Origin: Pseudoalteromonas luteoviolacea
GTDB lineage: Bacteria; Pseudomonadota; Gammaproteobacteria; Enterobacterales; Alteromonadaceae
NCBI RefSeq assembly: GCF_021654285.1
Contig: NZ_JAKFZS010000001.1
Location: 264,941 to 328,940, forward strand
Direction of reading: 5' to 3'
DNA: 64,000 nucleotides
Below are positions 30,119-38,872 of this stretch, piece after piece. The position numbers and the translations under genes are program-made. Below the pieces are notes generated by a model, which saw nothing but the letters and a program-made list of their open reading frames with translations, had not been told where the DNA came from and ran no database searches. Position 1 is the first letter of the stretch; every line of letters starts with the position of its first letter.

Positions 30119-30802
30119 ATGGTTACAATAGCAGAACGGCTAAATAACGCCTACGATCGCATCACAAAAGCAGAGCAAAATAATCAGATTTCTGATCCTG
30201 TTCAGCTCTTAGCTGTATCTAAAACGAAACCCATTGAGCTGATCCAACAAGCTTATGATGCTGGGCAGCGCTTATTTGGTGAATCTTATGTTCAAGAAGC
30301 CGTCGACAAAGTAATACATTTCAAACACTATCGAGACATTGACTGGCACTTTATCGGGCCCATTCAATCAAACAAATCTCGGCACATTGCTGAGCACTTC
30401 AGCTGGGTGCAAAGTGTTGACAGGGTAAAGATTGCTAGGCGCTTAAGTGAACAGCGTCCAACCAACTTAAAGCCGTTAAATATATTAATACAGGTAAACA
30501 TCAGCGGTGATGAGAAAAAATCAGGCTGTATGCTGGGGGAGCTGTCTGAGCTCGCTGAATTTATAGAGAGCTCGAAGCAGTTAACTTTAAGAGGTTTAAT
30601 GACTATCACCGCTCAAACCGATGACGAAACCCTGCAACTACAATATTTTCAGCAAATGAAAGATTGCTTTGATAAACTAAAGACCCAATATCCTAATATA
30701 GATACACTTTCTATGGGTATGAGTGGTGACTTAGAACCAGCCATCGCAGCTGGTGCCAATATGGTAAGAATTGGTACTGATATTTTTGGAAAAAGACAAT
30801 AA
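30119..30802 (+). CDS. yggS: YggS family PLP homeostasis protein
   Basis: This is a PLP-binding alanine racemase-fold protein that helps buffer pyridoxal phosphate. The PLP Lys lies in LLAVSKTKP; GQRLFGESYVQEAVDK, WHFIGPIQSNK and LSMGMSGDLEPAIAAG are hallmarks of the family. The Met at 30119 (MVTIAERLNN, 227 residues) fits the E. coli N-terminus better than the Met at 30092. It leads the run yggS-proC-yggT-DUF4426-rdgB-hemW. Confidence 0.92.
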   Translation: MVTIAERLNNAYDRITKAEQNNQISDPVQLLAVSKTKPIELIQQAYDAGQRLFGESYVQEAVDKVIHFKHYRDIDWHFIGPIQSNKSRHIAEHFSWVQSVDRVKIARRLSEQRPTNLKPLNILIQVNISGDEKKSGCMLGELSELAEFIESSKQLTLRGLMTITAQTDDETLQLQYFQQMKDCFDKLKTQYPNIDTLSMGMSGDLEPAIAAGANMVRIGTDIFGKRQ

Positions 30803-30818
30803 AGGCCAAACACAGAAT

Positions 30819-31640
30819 ATGTCTAACAAAACAATTGCATTCATCGGCACAGGTAACATGAGCTATGCCATCATAGGCGGTATGCTCAAAAATGGATTCA
30901 GTGCCCAAAATATTATTGCAACTAATCGCAACCAAGCAAAGCTGGATAAAGTTGCAAGCGACTTCGCGGTTCAAACAACCAGTGATAACCTAGACGCCAT
31001 TGCGCGTGCTGACGTTGTGGTGCTGTCGGTAAAACCGCAGATGATGGAAGCTCTGTGTGACTCTTTCAGGTCAGCAAACCTTGATTTACGCGATAAAATA
31101 ATCATTTCAGTTGCAGCGGGTATTACTATTTCACGCTTAGAAGACATGTTGCAATGTGACACCAAACTCGTTCGCTGTATGCCAAATACTCCATCACTGG
31201 TCGGCCTCGGTGTGTCCGGACTCTTCAGCCAGGATATTGATGATCAGGAAAAAGCATTTGTTGATACGATTTTTAGCGCCACCGGTATCACGACTTGGCT
31301 CAAAGAAGAAAATCAGATCAATGACATAATTGCCGTGACAGGCTCTTCTCCTGCCTATTTTTTCCTGTTTATGCAGGCGATTGAGGAAAAAGCCCGCCAG
31401 TTAGGATTTGATGAGCAACAAGCGAGACAACTGGTGCAGCAAACTGCACTTGGCGCCGCTCAAATGGCAGTCACACAACCAGAAGTGAGCCTCGAGCAGT
31501 TGCGTGCAAACGTTACTTCTAAAGGAGGTACCACTCATGCAGCCATTGAGTCAATGAAAGCCGATCAACTTCCTCAAACCGTGGCAAGCGCGATGGATGC
31601 TTGTATTGCCCGTGCTGAAGAAATGGAAACACAAATTTAA
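30819..31640 (+). CDS. proC: Pyrroline-5-carboxylate reductase
   Basis: ProC carries out the last step of proline synthesis, NAD(P)H-dependent reduction of pyrroline-5-carboxylate. The N-terminal Rossmann motif is IGTGNMSYAIIGG; VRCMPNTPSLVGLGVSG and GSSPAYFFLFMQAIEE are followed by the C-terminal signature TSKGGTTHAAIE. The start at 30819 gives 273 residues. The gene follows yggS by 16 bp. Confidence 0.95.
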   Translation: MSNKTIAFIGTGNMSYAIIGGMLKNGFSAQNIIATNRNQAKLDKVASDFAVQTTSDNLDAIARADVVVLSVKPQMMEALCDSFRSANLDLRDKIIISVAAGITISRLEDMLQCDTKLVRCMPNTPSLVGLGVSGLFSQDIDDQEKAFVDTIFSATGITTWLKEENQINDIIAVTGSSPAYFFLFMQAIEEKARQLGFDEQQARQLVQQTALGAAQMAVTQPEVSLEQLRANVTSKGGTTHAAIESMKADQLPQTVASAMDACIARAEEMETQI

Positions 31641-31651
31641 GGACCCTCTAC

Positions 31652-32185
31652 ATGAGTGCAATGCATTTTTTAATTGAAACCGTTTTTAACCTGTTTTTAA
31701 TGGTCGTGCTACTGCGTTTTTGGATGCAGTGGGCACGCGTCGACTTTTACAACCCTGTCAGTCAAGCTGTGGTAAAAGCAACCTCATTTGCAGTGAACCC
31801 TCTACGTAAAATTATCCCAGGCTTTGCTGGCATTGATGTCGCTTCTTTGGTCCTTGCATTTATCGTCGCAGGTGCCAAGCTGTCTGTATTAATGTTGGTG
31901 TTCAGTGGCTACTGGGACCCAGCAACAGCAGCGATTGGCGGACTATTGACCTTACTTAAAGAAGCCTTTAGTTTGGTTTTTTGGATTTTAATTATCCGTG
32001 CAATTTTAAGTTGGGTAGTTCAAGGATATAATCCTGCCGCAGCTGTATTCGAACAACTAACAGAGCCACTTTTACGCCCAGTAAGAAAAATCATTCCTCC
32101 TTTAGGTGGACTAGACTTATCTATCATGGTGGTGATATTTGGCCTGATGTTCTTACAACGTTTGGTCATGGATTTTATGCATTAA
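31652..32185 (+). CDS. yggT: YggT family membrane protein
   Basis: This 177-residue inner-membrane protein has two YGGT repeats, each with paired hydrophobic segments and the conserved NPLRKIIPG or RPVRKIIPP block. The function is unresolved; the family is linked to osmotic stress and division-related loci elsewhere. It follows proC by 11 bp, as in many gammaproteobacteria. Confidence 0.9.
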   Translation: MSAMHFLIETVFNLFLMVVLLRFWMQWARVDFYNPVSQAVVKATSFAVNPLRKIIPGFAGIDVASLVLAFIVAGAKLSVLMLVFSGYWDPATAAIGGLLTLLKEAFSLVFWILIIRAILSWVVQGYNPAAAVFEQLTEPLLRPVRKIIPPLGGLDLSIMVVIFGLMFLQRLVMDFMH

Positions 32186-32205
32186 GCATATGTGAGTGAG
32201 GTACT

Positions 32206-32646
32206 ATGCGAGTATATCTTTTAGCAGTCTTACTTTTAGTGATTTCCTTTACTGGCCATACTCAAGGCACAGAGTCTGGGGGCCAGTTCAAGAGATTAGG
32301 TAATTGGGAAGTGCATTACATTGCCTTTCCATCTACCTTTATCCAACCCAGTGTTGCCAAAGCATATGGTGTTGTGCGCAATGAAAATAAAGCGTTAATC
32401 AATATCTCTGTTCTAGCCACAGATAAAGCAAAAACTGCACAACAAGTACAAATATCTGGATTTGCTAAGAACTTACTAGGAAATAAAAAGCCGCTTACCT
32501 TTAAGCAGATCGTCGAGGGTGACGCTATTTATTACCTCACTCAACTTGATTATTACAATGAAGATGTTTATCGCTTTGAGCTCAGTATTCAACAAGGCAA
32601 TGAACATCAAACCTTAAAGTTTCAACAAAAGTTCTACGTAGATTAA
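32206..32646 (+). CDS. DUF4426 exported protein
   Basis: This 146-residue protein has a cleavable signal peptide ([19 protein letters not shown]). The mature part has [18 protein letters not shown] and [20 protein letters not shown], which I recognise as the DUF4426 family common between yggT and rdgB in Alteromonadales and Vibrionales. It is periplasmic and of unknown role. Confidence 0.8.
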   Translation: MRVYLLAVLLLVISFTGHTQGTESGGQFKRLGNWEVHYIAFPSTFIQPSVAKAYGVVRNENKALINISVLATDKAKTAQQVQISGFAKNLLGNKKPLTFKQIVEGDAIYYLTQLDYYNEDVYRFELSIQQGNEHQTLKFQQKFYVD

Positions 32647-32651
32647 ACAAT

Positions 32652-33245
32652 ATGACAAAACAAATCGTGCTGGCCACAGGCAACCAAGGCAAAGTAAAAG
32701 AACTCGGCGGTATGCTTGAGTCTCTAAAAATAGAAATATTACCTCAAAGTCAGTTTGAGGTGTCAGATGTGGAAGAAACCGGTACTACTTTTGTGGAAAA
32801 TGCCATCATAAAAGCCCGCCATGCAGCCAAAGAAACCGGGCTTCCAGCCATCGCCGATGACTCAGGTTTAGAGGTTGACGTACTCAATGGCGCACCAGGT
32901 GTTTATTCAGCTCGTTTTGCAGGTGTAGGTGCAAGCGATCAGCAAAACATTAATAAATTACTCGCAGCTATGGCAAATAGTGACATACGCACCGCTCGAT
33001 TCTGGTGTGTATTGGTATATATGCGCCATGCTGAAGATCCAACTCCCGTGATCTGCCAAGCAAGCTGGGAAGGCACTATCGCCAACTTGCAACATGGCGA
33101 CGGTGGTTTTGGTTACGATCCTGTATTTTGGGTCGAGAGTTTGCAAAAAATGGCCGCAGAGCTAACAAAGGAAGAAAAGAACGCAATCAGCCATAGAGGG
33201 AAAGCACTGCAACAATTAATGACCCACTTTAAGAGTACCCTGTGA
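32652..33245 (+). CDS. rdgB: XTP/dITP diphosphatase (Ham1 family)
   Basis: This enzyme cleans non-canonical purine nucleotides from the pool by hydrolysing dITP and XTP to monophosphates. Conserved motifs are [11 protein letters not shown] at the N-terminus, [46 protein letters not shown] and SHRGKAL. The length is 197 residues. Its stop overlaps the GTG start of hemW by 3 bp. Confidence 0.95.
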   Translation: MTKQIVLATGNQGKVKELGGMLESLKIEILPQSQFEVSDVEETGTTFVENAIIKARHAAKETGLPAIADDSGLEVDVLNGAPGVYSARFAGVGASDQQNINKLLAAMANSDIRTARFWCVLVYMRHAEDPTPVICQASWEGTIANLQHGDGGFGYDPVFWVESLQKMAAELTKEEKNAISHRGKALQQLMTHFKSTL

Positions 33246-34378
33246 ACCTCCCTCCATTAAGCTTATATGTGCACGTGCCTTGGTGCGTGCAAAAATGTCC
33301 ATATTGCGATTTCAATAGTCACAGCCAAAAAGGCACTATCCCTGAGCAAGAATATATTGGCCATCTTCTTGACGACCTCAAAGCAGATTTACATCTTGTG
33401 CAAGGTAGAAAGTTACACAGTATCTTTGTTGGCGGTGGTACACCTAGCCTACTTTCTGGTGCTGCGTATGTGTACTTGCTAGAACAAATCGAAGCATTGA
33501 TTGGTTTTGAAGATGATATTGAAATTACGTTAGAAGCCAATCCAGGTACCGTCGAAAGCGATCGTTTCAAGCATTATGTTAAAGCCGGTATTAACCGCAT
33601 CTCAATCGGCGTGCAAAGCTTGCAAAGTGATAAACTCAAAGCGCTAGGGCGTATTCATGGTGAGCAAGAAGCCTTAAATGCAGCAGCAGAGGCACATGAC
33701 GCAGGTCTAAACAGTTTCAACATGGATTTGATGCACGGTCTACCAAATCAGTCTACTGACGATGCGTTAAGTGATTTGCGACGGGTCATTGAATTAAATC
33801 CGCCACATATCTCTTGGTACCAATTAACCATAGAGCCCAATACCCAGTTTGCGTCTAAGCCTCCAAAATTGCCTGAAGATGAAACCCTTTGGGCAATACA
33901 AGAAGCTGGCCAAGCATTGTTGGCAGAGCATGGCTATCAGCAATACGAAATATCCGGCTATGCCAAACCCAATTATCGCTGCAAACACAATTTGAATTAC
34001 TGGCGCTTTGGTGACTATCTGGGAATTGGCTGCGGCGCACACGGTAAAATTACGCTACCAGAACAAAATCAAATTTTACGCACAGTCAAAGTTAAGCACC
34101 CAAGGGGCTATATGGATCTCACTAAGCCTTACTTGTATGACAGCTGGCACGTCGCACCAGAGGATAGGCCCTTTGAGTTTTTTATGAATACTTTTCGCCT
34201 ATTAGAGCCAACACCTAAGTCTAATTTCACGGCGTACACCGGGCTGCAAGAAACTGAAATAGAACAACAATTGAACCATGCAATTCGCTTAGGATTATTA
34301 GAAATGCAATGTGATTCATGGTTTGTAACAAATAAAGGGCACAGGTATTTAAATGACCTGTTAGAATTGTTTGTCTAA
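33242..34378 (+). CDS. hemW: Heme chaperone HemW (radical SAM)
   Basis: HemW is a radical SAM-family protein acting in heme delivery. The iron-sulfur motif is [18 protein letters not shown] binds AdoMet, and [18 protein letters not shown] and [22 protein letters not shown] follow. The length is 378 residues. It starts with GTG, coupled to the rdgB stop. No divergence from the HemW type is evident, so coproporphyrinogen oxidase activity is not expected. Confidence 0.93.
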   Translation: MNLPPLSLYVHVPWCVQKCPYCDFNSHSQKGTIPEQEYIGHLLDDLKADLHLVQGRKLHSIFVGGGTPSLLSGAAYVYLLEQIEALIGFEDDIEITLEANPGTVESDRFKHYVKAGINRISIGVQSLQSDKLKALGRIHGEQEALNAAAEAHDAGLNSFNMDLMHGLPNQSTDDALSDLRRVIELNPPHISWYQLTIEPNTQFASKPPKLPEDETLWAIQEAGQALLAEHGYQQYEISGYAKPNYRCKHNLNYWRFGDYLGIGCGAHGKITLPEQNQILRTVKVKHPRGYMDLTKPYLYDSWHVAPEDRPFEFFMNTFRLLEPTPKSNFTAYTGLQETEIEQQLNHAIRLGLLEMQCDSWFVTNKGHRYLNDLLELFV

Positions 34379-34539
34379 ATTTAGGTGACATGTAGTATGG
34401 ATATTACGTAGCTATAAAGTTTGCATTAACGCATATTCTAGCTGTCGCTCGCCGCTTAACATATAATGGCCTACACTGAGATTTATCTTCAGTTAGACTA
34501 ATGATGTCTATAAGATTTAAAAAGAAAAAAGGGTAAAAC

Positions 34540-36369
34540 ATGCGTAAACTTACCATCATCGCTGCTGCAATATCAGCAACGTTACTGGCAGGCTGTCAGC
34601 AAACAGCTGAGCAACCGAAACCAGTTACTCCTGTGCAACAAGTTGTTCAAAGTGAAGTAGAAAAAGCAAATGCGTTATTTGAAGAGTCATTTAATCGCAG
34701 TGTAATGCGTAGTCCTATCTACCAAACCTACCTAGGTATTAAAAAAGACTATGATAAATGGGATGACGGCTCTGAAGCACGTCAACTAGAAGATCTAGCG
34801 CTAACGAAACAAGACCTTGCTGCTATTAATGCCATCGACAGAAGTAAGTTAGACCTGCAAACTCAAGTAAGTTATGACCTCTTCAAGCAAGGTTTAGAAG
34901 AAGAGATTGAAGACTTTAAATGGCGTCGATACTCTTACCCTGTAAATCAAATGTTTGGCACGCACTCGATGATCCCTGCATTTTTGATTAACCAACACCA
35001 GATCTCTGATGTGAAAGATGCGAAAGCTTATATTGCGCGTTTAAATGGTGTACCGAATGTATTTGATCAACTTATTGAAGATTTAGGCAAACGCGCTGAC
35101 GCTGGCATTATCGCACCTAAGTTTGTATTTCCTCATGTTATCGAGTCCAGCAAAAACATCATTAAAGGCGCGCCATTCGCAGCAGGTGATGACTCTACAT
35201 TATTAGCTGACTTCAAAAGAAAGGTCGCAAAATTAGAAATTTCTCAGAGCGATAAAGACGCGTTAATTACGCAAGCAAACAATGCTTTAACCTCTGCCGT
35301 CAAGCCAGCTTATAGCAAACTGATCAGCTATTTACACAAGCTTGAAAAGCGTGCTGATGACAGAGATGGCGTATGGAAGTTCCCTGAAGGTGAAAAGTTC
35401 TTTAATGTGGCGCTTGAGCGCACAACTACGACTCAGCTTTCGGCTGCCGAGATCCATAAAATTGGCTTAGAAGAAGTCGCTCGTATTCATGACGAAATGC
35501 GTGAAATCAAAGAAAAGGTTGGCTTTAAAGGTGACCTCAAAGAATTCATGACATTCATGAGAACTGACAAGCAGTTCTATCTGCCAAATACAGAAGAAGG
35601 TAAAGCAAAATACCTAGCCGATGCGACTGCTATGATAGACAATATGAAGTCTCGCCTTGATGAGCTCTTCATCGTGAAGCCAAAAGCAGATATGATCGTA
35701 AAACGTGTTGAGGCATTCCGTGAAAAGGCTGCTGGTAAAGCATTCTACCAACAACCAACTCCTGATGGCTCTCGCCCTGGTGTTTACTATGCCAACCTAT
35801 ATGATATGGAAGCGATGCCAACATACCAAATGGAGGCACTGGCTTACCATGAAGGTGTTCCCGGCCACCACATGCAGATTGCCATTTCTCAGGAACTAGA
35901 AAACATGCCTAAGTTCCGTAAGTTTGGTCGCTATACAGCTTATACAGAAGGATGGGGACTGTACTCTGAACTAGTACCAAAAGAAATGGGCTTATATGAG
36001 GACCCATATTCAGATTTTGGCCGTCTAGCGATGGAATTATGGCGTGCATGTCGTTTAGTTGTTGATACTGGTATTCACGCAATGAAGTGGACGCGCCAAG
36101 AAGGTATTGATTACTATGTAAACAACACGCCAAATGCCAAGTCTGATGCCGTTAAAATGGTTGAAAGACATATTGTTATGCCTAGCCAAGCTACAGCATA
36201 CAAAATTGGTATGATCAAAATTGTTGAACTGCGTGAAGCCGCGAAAAAAGAACTGGGTGATAAGTTCGATATCCGCGAATTTCATGATGTTGTACTTAAA
36301 AATGGACCAGTTCCACTTAACGTACTTGAACAATTCGTTGATCAGTGGGTTGCGAGCAAAAAAGGCTAA
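34540..36369 (+). CDS. DUF885 family lipoprotein (putative metallopeptidase)
   Basis: This is a 609-residue lipoprotein with lipobox LLAGC (Cys about residue 19). The DUF885 family is thought to be zinc-dependent peptidases: YHEGVPGHHMQIAI supplies the HExxH-like zinc site and YTEGWGLYSE the third ligand region. It is probably attached to the periplasmic face of a membrane. AGGG precedes the start. Its last codon overlaps the end of the opposing histidine kinase gene by 4 bp. Confidence 0.85.
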   Translation: MRKLTIIAAAISATLLAGCQQTAEQPKPVTPVQQVVQSEVEKANALFEESFNRSVMRSPIYQTYLGIKKDYDKWDDGSEARQLEDLALTKQDLAAINAIDRSKLDLQTQVSYDLFKQGLEEEIEDFKWRRYSYPVNQMFGTHSMIPAFLINQHQISDVKDAKAYIARLNGVPNVFDQLIEDLGKRADAGIIAPKFVFPHVIESSKNIIKGAPFAAGDDSTLLADFKRKVAKLEISQSDKDALITQANNALTSAVKPAYSKLISYLHKLEKRADDRDGVWKFPEGEKFFNVALERTTTTQLSAAEIHKIGLEEVARIHDEMREIKEKVGFKGDLKEFMTFMRTDKQFYLPNTEEGKAKYLADATAMIDNMKSRLDELFIVKPKADMIVKRVEAFREKAAGKAFYQQPTPDGSRPGVYYANLYDMEAMPTYQMEALAYHEGVPGHHMQIAISQELENMPKFRKFGRYTAYTEGWGLYSELVPKEMGLYEDPYSDFGRLAMELWRACRLVVDTGIHAMKWTRQEGIDYYVNNTPNAKSDAVKMVERHIVMPSQATAYKIGMIKIVELREAAKKELGDKFDIREFHDVVLKNGPVPLNVLEQFVDQWVASKKG

Positions 36370-38186
36370 TCACCCGCTAATCGAAACGACGTATTAGCTA
36401 AAATAATATGCAAACAAGCCCCGCCATGTGCGGGGCTTTGTATTTTCACTTCCCCGCCAAGCTTTTGTGTCACTAAGTTATAAATAATGCTTAAACCTAA
36501 TCCAATACCACCTTGATTTCTTTGTGTGGTTATAAATGGTTCAAAAATAACTGGTAATAACTCTTTATCTATGCCTTTACCATCATCTTTAATATAGAGG
36601 TGTATATAATCGTTCACGACCAAAGCTGAAATTACAATGTTAAGTAATTGCCCTTCCTTTTTTGCATGCTGAATACAGTTACTGAGACTATAGGTAAAAA
36701 CCTGAACAAAGACATTCGGGTAACTTTTGAGCATTAACTGCTCTGGAATTTCTATCTCCATATGATAATCAGGTGTGCTTAACTCATGCTGATAGCAATC
36801 AAGTACGCCACTCACCAGGGCTTTAAGATTAAACTCTTGTATCTCATCATATTCTTGTTGTACCGATACTTTTTTAAAGTCATCGATCAGCGAGGCTGTC
36901 CGCAGCAAATTATTTTCTAATAGAGAAAGTGCAGACTCGGCTTCTGCTATCAAGTTCGTTAATGTCTGCTTTTGCAGCTGCCCTGACTCCAAGTCCTTTT
37001 TAAGTACCTCAACTTGCTCTTTCAGGTGAGATTGGCTAGTAATTGCCACACCCAACGGCGTATTAAGCTCATGGGCAAAACCGCTGACCATATTACCTAA
37101 ACTTGCCATTTTCGCCTCTTCAATCAATCTTTGTTGAGCTGCACTGAGACGTTCTAGCAACGTTTCTATAAACGCCAGTAGACTATCCAAATGATGGGCT
37201 ATTTGAGCAATTTCGTCTTCTCCATCAATATTAACGCGGATCGAAAAATCTTCATGCTGGGCAACGTTTTTGAGGACACGGCTGATAGAAATAATATGTT
37301 CAGAAATGCGAGTATTAAGAATGTACAACAATAGCAGGCTAAAACAGCTGATAAGCACAATGATCACAAGACACGTGAGGATTAAGTTTTGCTTCTCAGT
37401 CAGATCTTCATTAAACAGTTGTTTTGATACAACCTCAAAGTGGCTTCTGATTGAGAGCTTTAACTGATGCAATTCAGCTCTTACGCCTTGGCTGTGATCT
37501 AGCCCTTGCTTTTGTAACACACTAATATAAGTCTTAAAGCCTTGCTGATACTGATTTAGTATAGACATTAAGTCCTGCGACTTGTCGGGAAACTGGGTCG
37601 TGATAAGCAGCTCTGTTCGAGCTAATAGATCTTGATGTATCAATAAATAATTAGGGTCTAGTCGCAACAAAAAATCCTTCTCTCGACGCCGTAACTCCAG
37701 CAAGAGTATTTCCAATTGCGGATGTGATGTTTGCTTGGCAATATCCTGCAGCGCATGTGCTTGACGCCTAAAATTGCCATAAACACCCTCTTCTTTATCA
37801 TAGCCCAACAGTGCCTGCATTGAAGCCAGTTGTTCATATTTAAGTGTAAACCGCTTTACTTCTTCATCTAGCTTAAACAACAGATCAAGATCTCGTTGCT
37901 GGGCAACTAACATACTGAGCAGCACACTATAGCTTTCTCGATAAGAGAATCTATCATCCTCAATAGAAGCAAGGCTATCTCTTTGGCGCTCGATCAAAAA
38001 TCGTTCTTCTTGGTCTAGCAAGCGCTGAATTTGTGTTTGTAATTGAAACAAGTGATCATTTAACTGCCTTGTTTGTTGTAATTGAACGTAGAGAAACCAA
38101 CTTGCAATAATGATCACAATGGCAGATCCTACTGCTGCTGTTTTGAAAAGTAAAAGTGACTGCCTTAACTGCACAAACTGCCCCAC
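36366..38186 (-). CDS. Membrane sensor histidine kinase
   Basis: This 606-residue sensor kinase has a transmembrane segment at about 14-33, a helical periplasmic or extracytoplasmic region to about 265, a second transmembrane segment (about 268-292), a HAMP-like linker, and a HisKA domain with phospho-acceptor H372 in FAHELNTPLG. The HATPase region has NCIQHAKKEG, DDGKGIDKELLP, IFEPFITTQRNQGGIGLGLS. It starts with GTG. No response regulator is adjacent, so it is an orphan kinase, and the signal is unknown. Confidence 0.85.
   Translation of the reverse strand: MGQFVQLRQSLLLFKTAAVGSAIVIIIASWFLYVQLQQTRQLNDHLFQLQTQIQRLLDQEERFLIERQRDSLASIEDDRFSYRESYSVLLSMLVAQQRDLDLLFKLDEEVKRFTLKYEQLASMQALLGYDKEEGVYGNFRRQAHALQDIAKQTSHPQLEILLLELRRREKDFLLRLDPNYLLIHQDLLARTELLITTQFPDKSQDLMSILNQYQQGFKTYISVLQKQGLDHSQGVRAELHQLKLSIRSHFEVVSKQLFNEDLTEKQNLILTCLVIIVLISCFSLLLLYILNTRISEHIISISRVLKNVAQHEDFSIRVNIDGEDEIAQIAHHLDSLLAFIETLLERLSAAQQRLIEEAKMASLGNMVSGFAHELNTPLGVAITSQSHLKEQVEVLKKDLESGQLQKQTLTNLIAEAESALSLLENNLLRTASLIDDFKKVSVQQEYDEIQEFNLKALVSGVLDCYQHELSTPDYHMEIEIPEQLMLKSYPNVFVQVFTYSLSNCIQHAKKEGQLLNIVISALVVNDYIHLYIKDDGKGIDKELLPVIFEPFITTQRNQGGIGLGLSIIYNLVTQKLGGEVKIQSPAHGGACLHIILANTSFRLAGD
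36416..36445 (+). terminator. Terminator of the DUF885 gene inside the kinase gene end
   Basis: The stem AAGCCCCGC / GCGGGGCTT with loop CATGT is followed by TTTGTATTTT on the plus strand, 47 bp after the DUF885 stop. It lies in the antisense of the kinase's last codons. Confidence 0.75.
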
Positions 38187-38349
38187 ACTGAATTTTGCCC
38201 CAACTAAAGTTTAGTCGAAGAAAATTATTATGGTATTTATTACACTTTTCCGAGAAAGTGAGTATTTCAAAGTCATAATGTCTTTTTATGAACTATTTTA
38301 TGTCAACAATTGACATCATTGTTTTTGACTTCTGCCTGCGAGAAATAAA

Positions 38350-38592
38350 ATGGAAATTTTCATAGCCCTATTCGTATTATTAATACTCATAGTACCTGCT
38401 GTCATTTATACAACCTATGTGCAAATGTCTACTCGAAATAAAGTACGACTTGCTGATTCTATTATTTACATGATTAAACACGATGAACCTGTCAAAATCG
38501 ATATGGAAATCCTAGAAGGCCTTAAACTTTCCCCAAAAGAAAAAAGTTATTTATTGAGCGTTTATAAAGCACCAATCAAGCTACAAGAGTAA
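38350..38592 (+). CDS. Small single-span membrane protein
   Basis: This 80-residue protein has one N-terminal transmembrane segment (IFIALFVLLILIVPAVIYTT) and a charged cytoplasmic tail with the short motif LKLSPKEKSYLLSVYKAP. The family is not recognised. It is divergent from the histidine kinase and lies just outside the integrated element, so it belongs to the host backbone. Confidence 0.6.
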   Translation: MEIFIALFVLLILIVPAVIYTTYVQMSTRNKVRLADSIIYMIKHDEPVKIDMEILEGLKLSPKEKSYLLSVYKAPIKLQE

Positions 38593-38682
38593 TATTAAGT
38601 ATAAACTTCAAAACTGCAGGAAGCCTTTTTTATACTGGGTATGAAAGGAAAAAATTGAAGTGAAAATTTTTGAAATACAAAT

Positions 38683-38708
38683 AAAAAAGCCTCAGAAAAC
38701 TCTGAGGC
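38683..38708 (-). terminator. Terminator of the host tRNA-Leu gene
   Basis: On the minus strand GCCTCAGA, loop GTTT, TCTGAGGC and six T residues start about 10 bp after the encoded CCA end of the host tRNA 3' half. Confidence 0.85.
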
Positions 38709-38717
38709 TATAAAAAG

Positions 38718-38772
38718 TGGTACCAGTGGGCGGACTTGAACCGCCACGCCCGAAGGCAACGGATTTTGAATC
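38718..38772 (-). pseudogene. 3' half of host tRNA-Leu(CAA), split by the element
   Basis: The minus strand reads from the anticodon loop (GATTCAAAATCCGT) through the long variable arm (TGCCTTCGGGCGT), the T arm (GGCGG TTCAAGT CCGCC) and the acceptor strand CACTGGT to ACCA. It lacks a 5' half here. Its acceptor and anticodon stems pair perfectly with the 5' half at 45900-45929, giving an 85-nt tRNA-Leu with anticodon CAA. It retains its terminator but has lost its promoter. Confidence 0.92.
38763..38772 (+). repeat. attL core
   Basis: The sequence ATTTTGAATC, identical to 45890-45899, contains the 7-bp TTTTGAA that is the host anticodon loop. Confidence 0.88.
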
Positions 38773-38830
38773 ACATCTAGATACTAAAACAGTATAACAA
38801 TATCATTGACTTACAACCCACCAAAAAGCT

Positions 38831-38852
38831 ACTCTAAAACAAACTCTAAAAC
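38831..38852 (+). repeat. Left arm-type integrase sites (two copies)
   Basis: ACTCTAAAAC occurs at 38831-38840 and 38843-38852, about 60 bp inside the left core and just before the integrase start. The same 10-mer is paired near the right end, as expected for arm-type sites of a tyrosine recombinase. The location also suggests integrase autoregulation. Confidence 0.7.
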
Positions 38853-38872
38853 TATTTAAGAAAATGTAGGTT

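Noticed and set aside
38718..38772. A complete tRNA gene at the left border
   Set aside because: Only the part from the anticodon loop to CCA is present; the sequence before it is element DNA with no D arm or acceptor strand.
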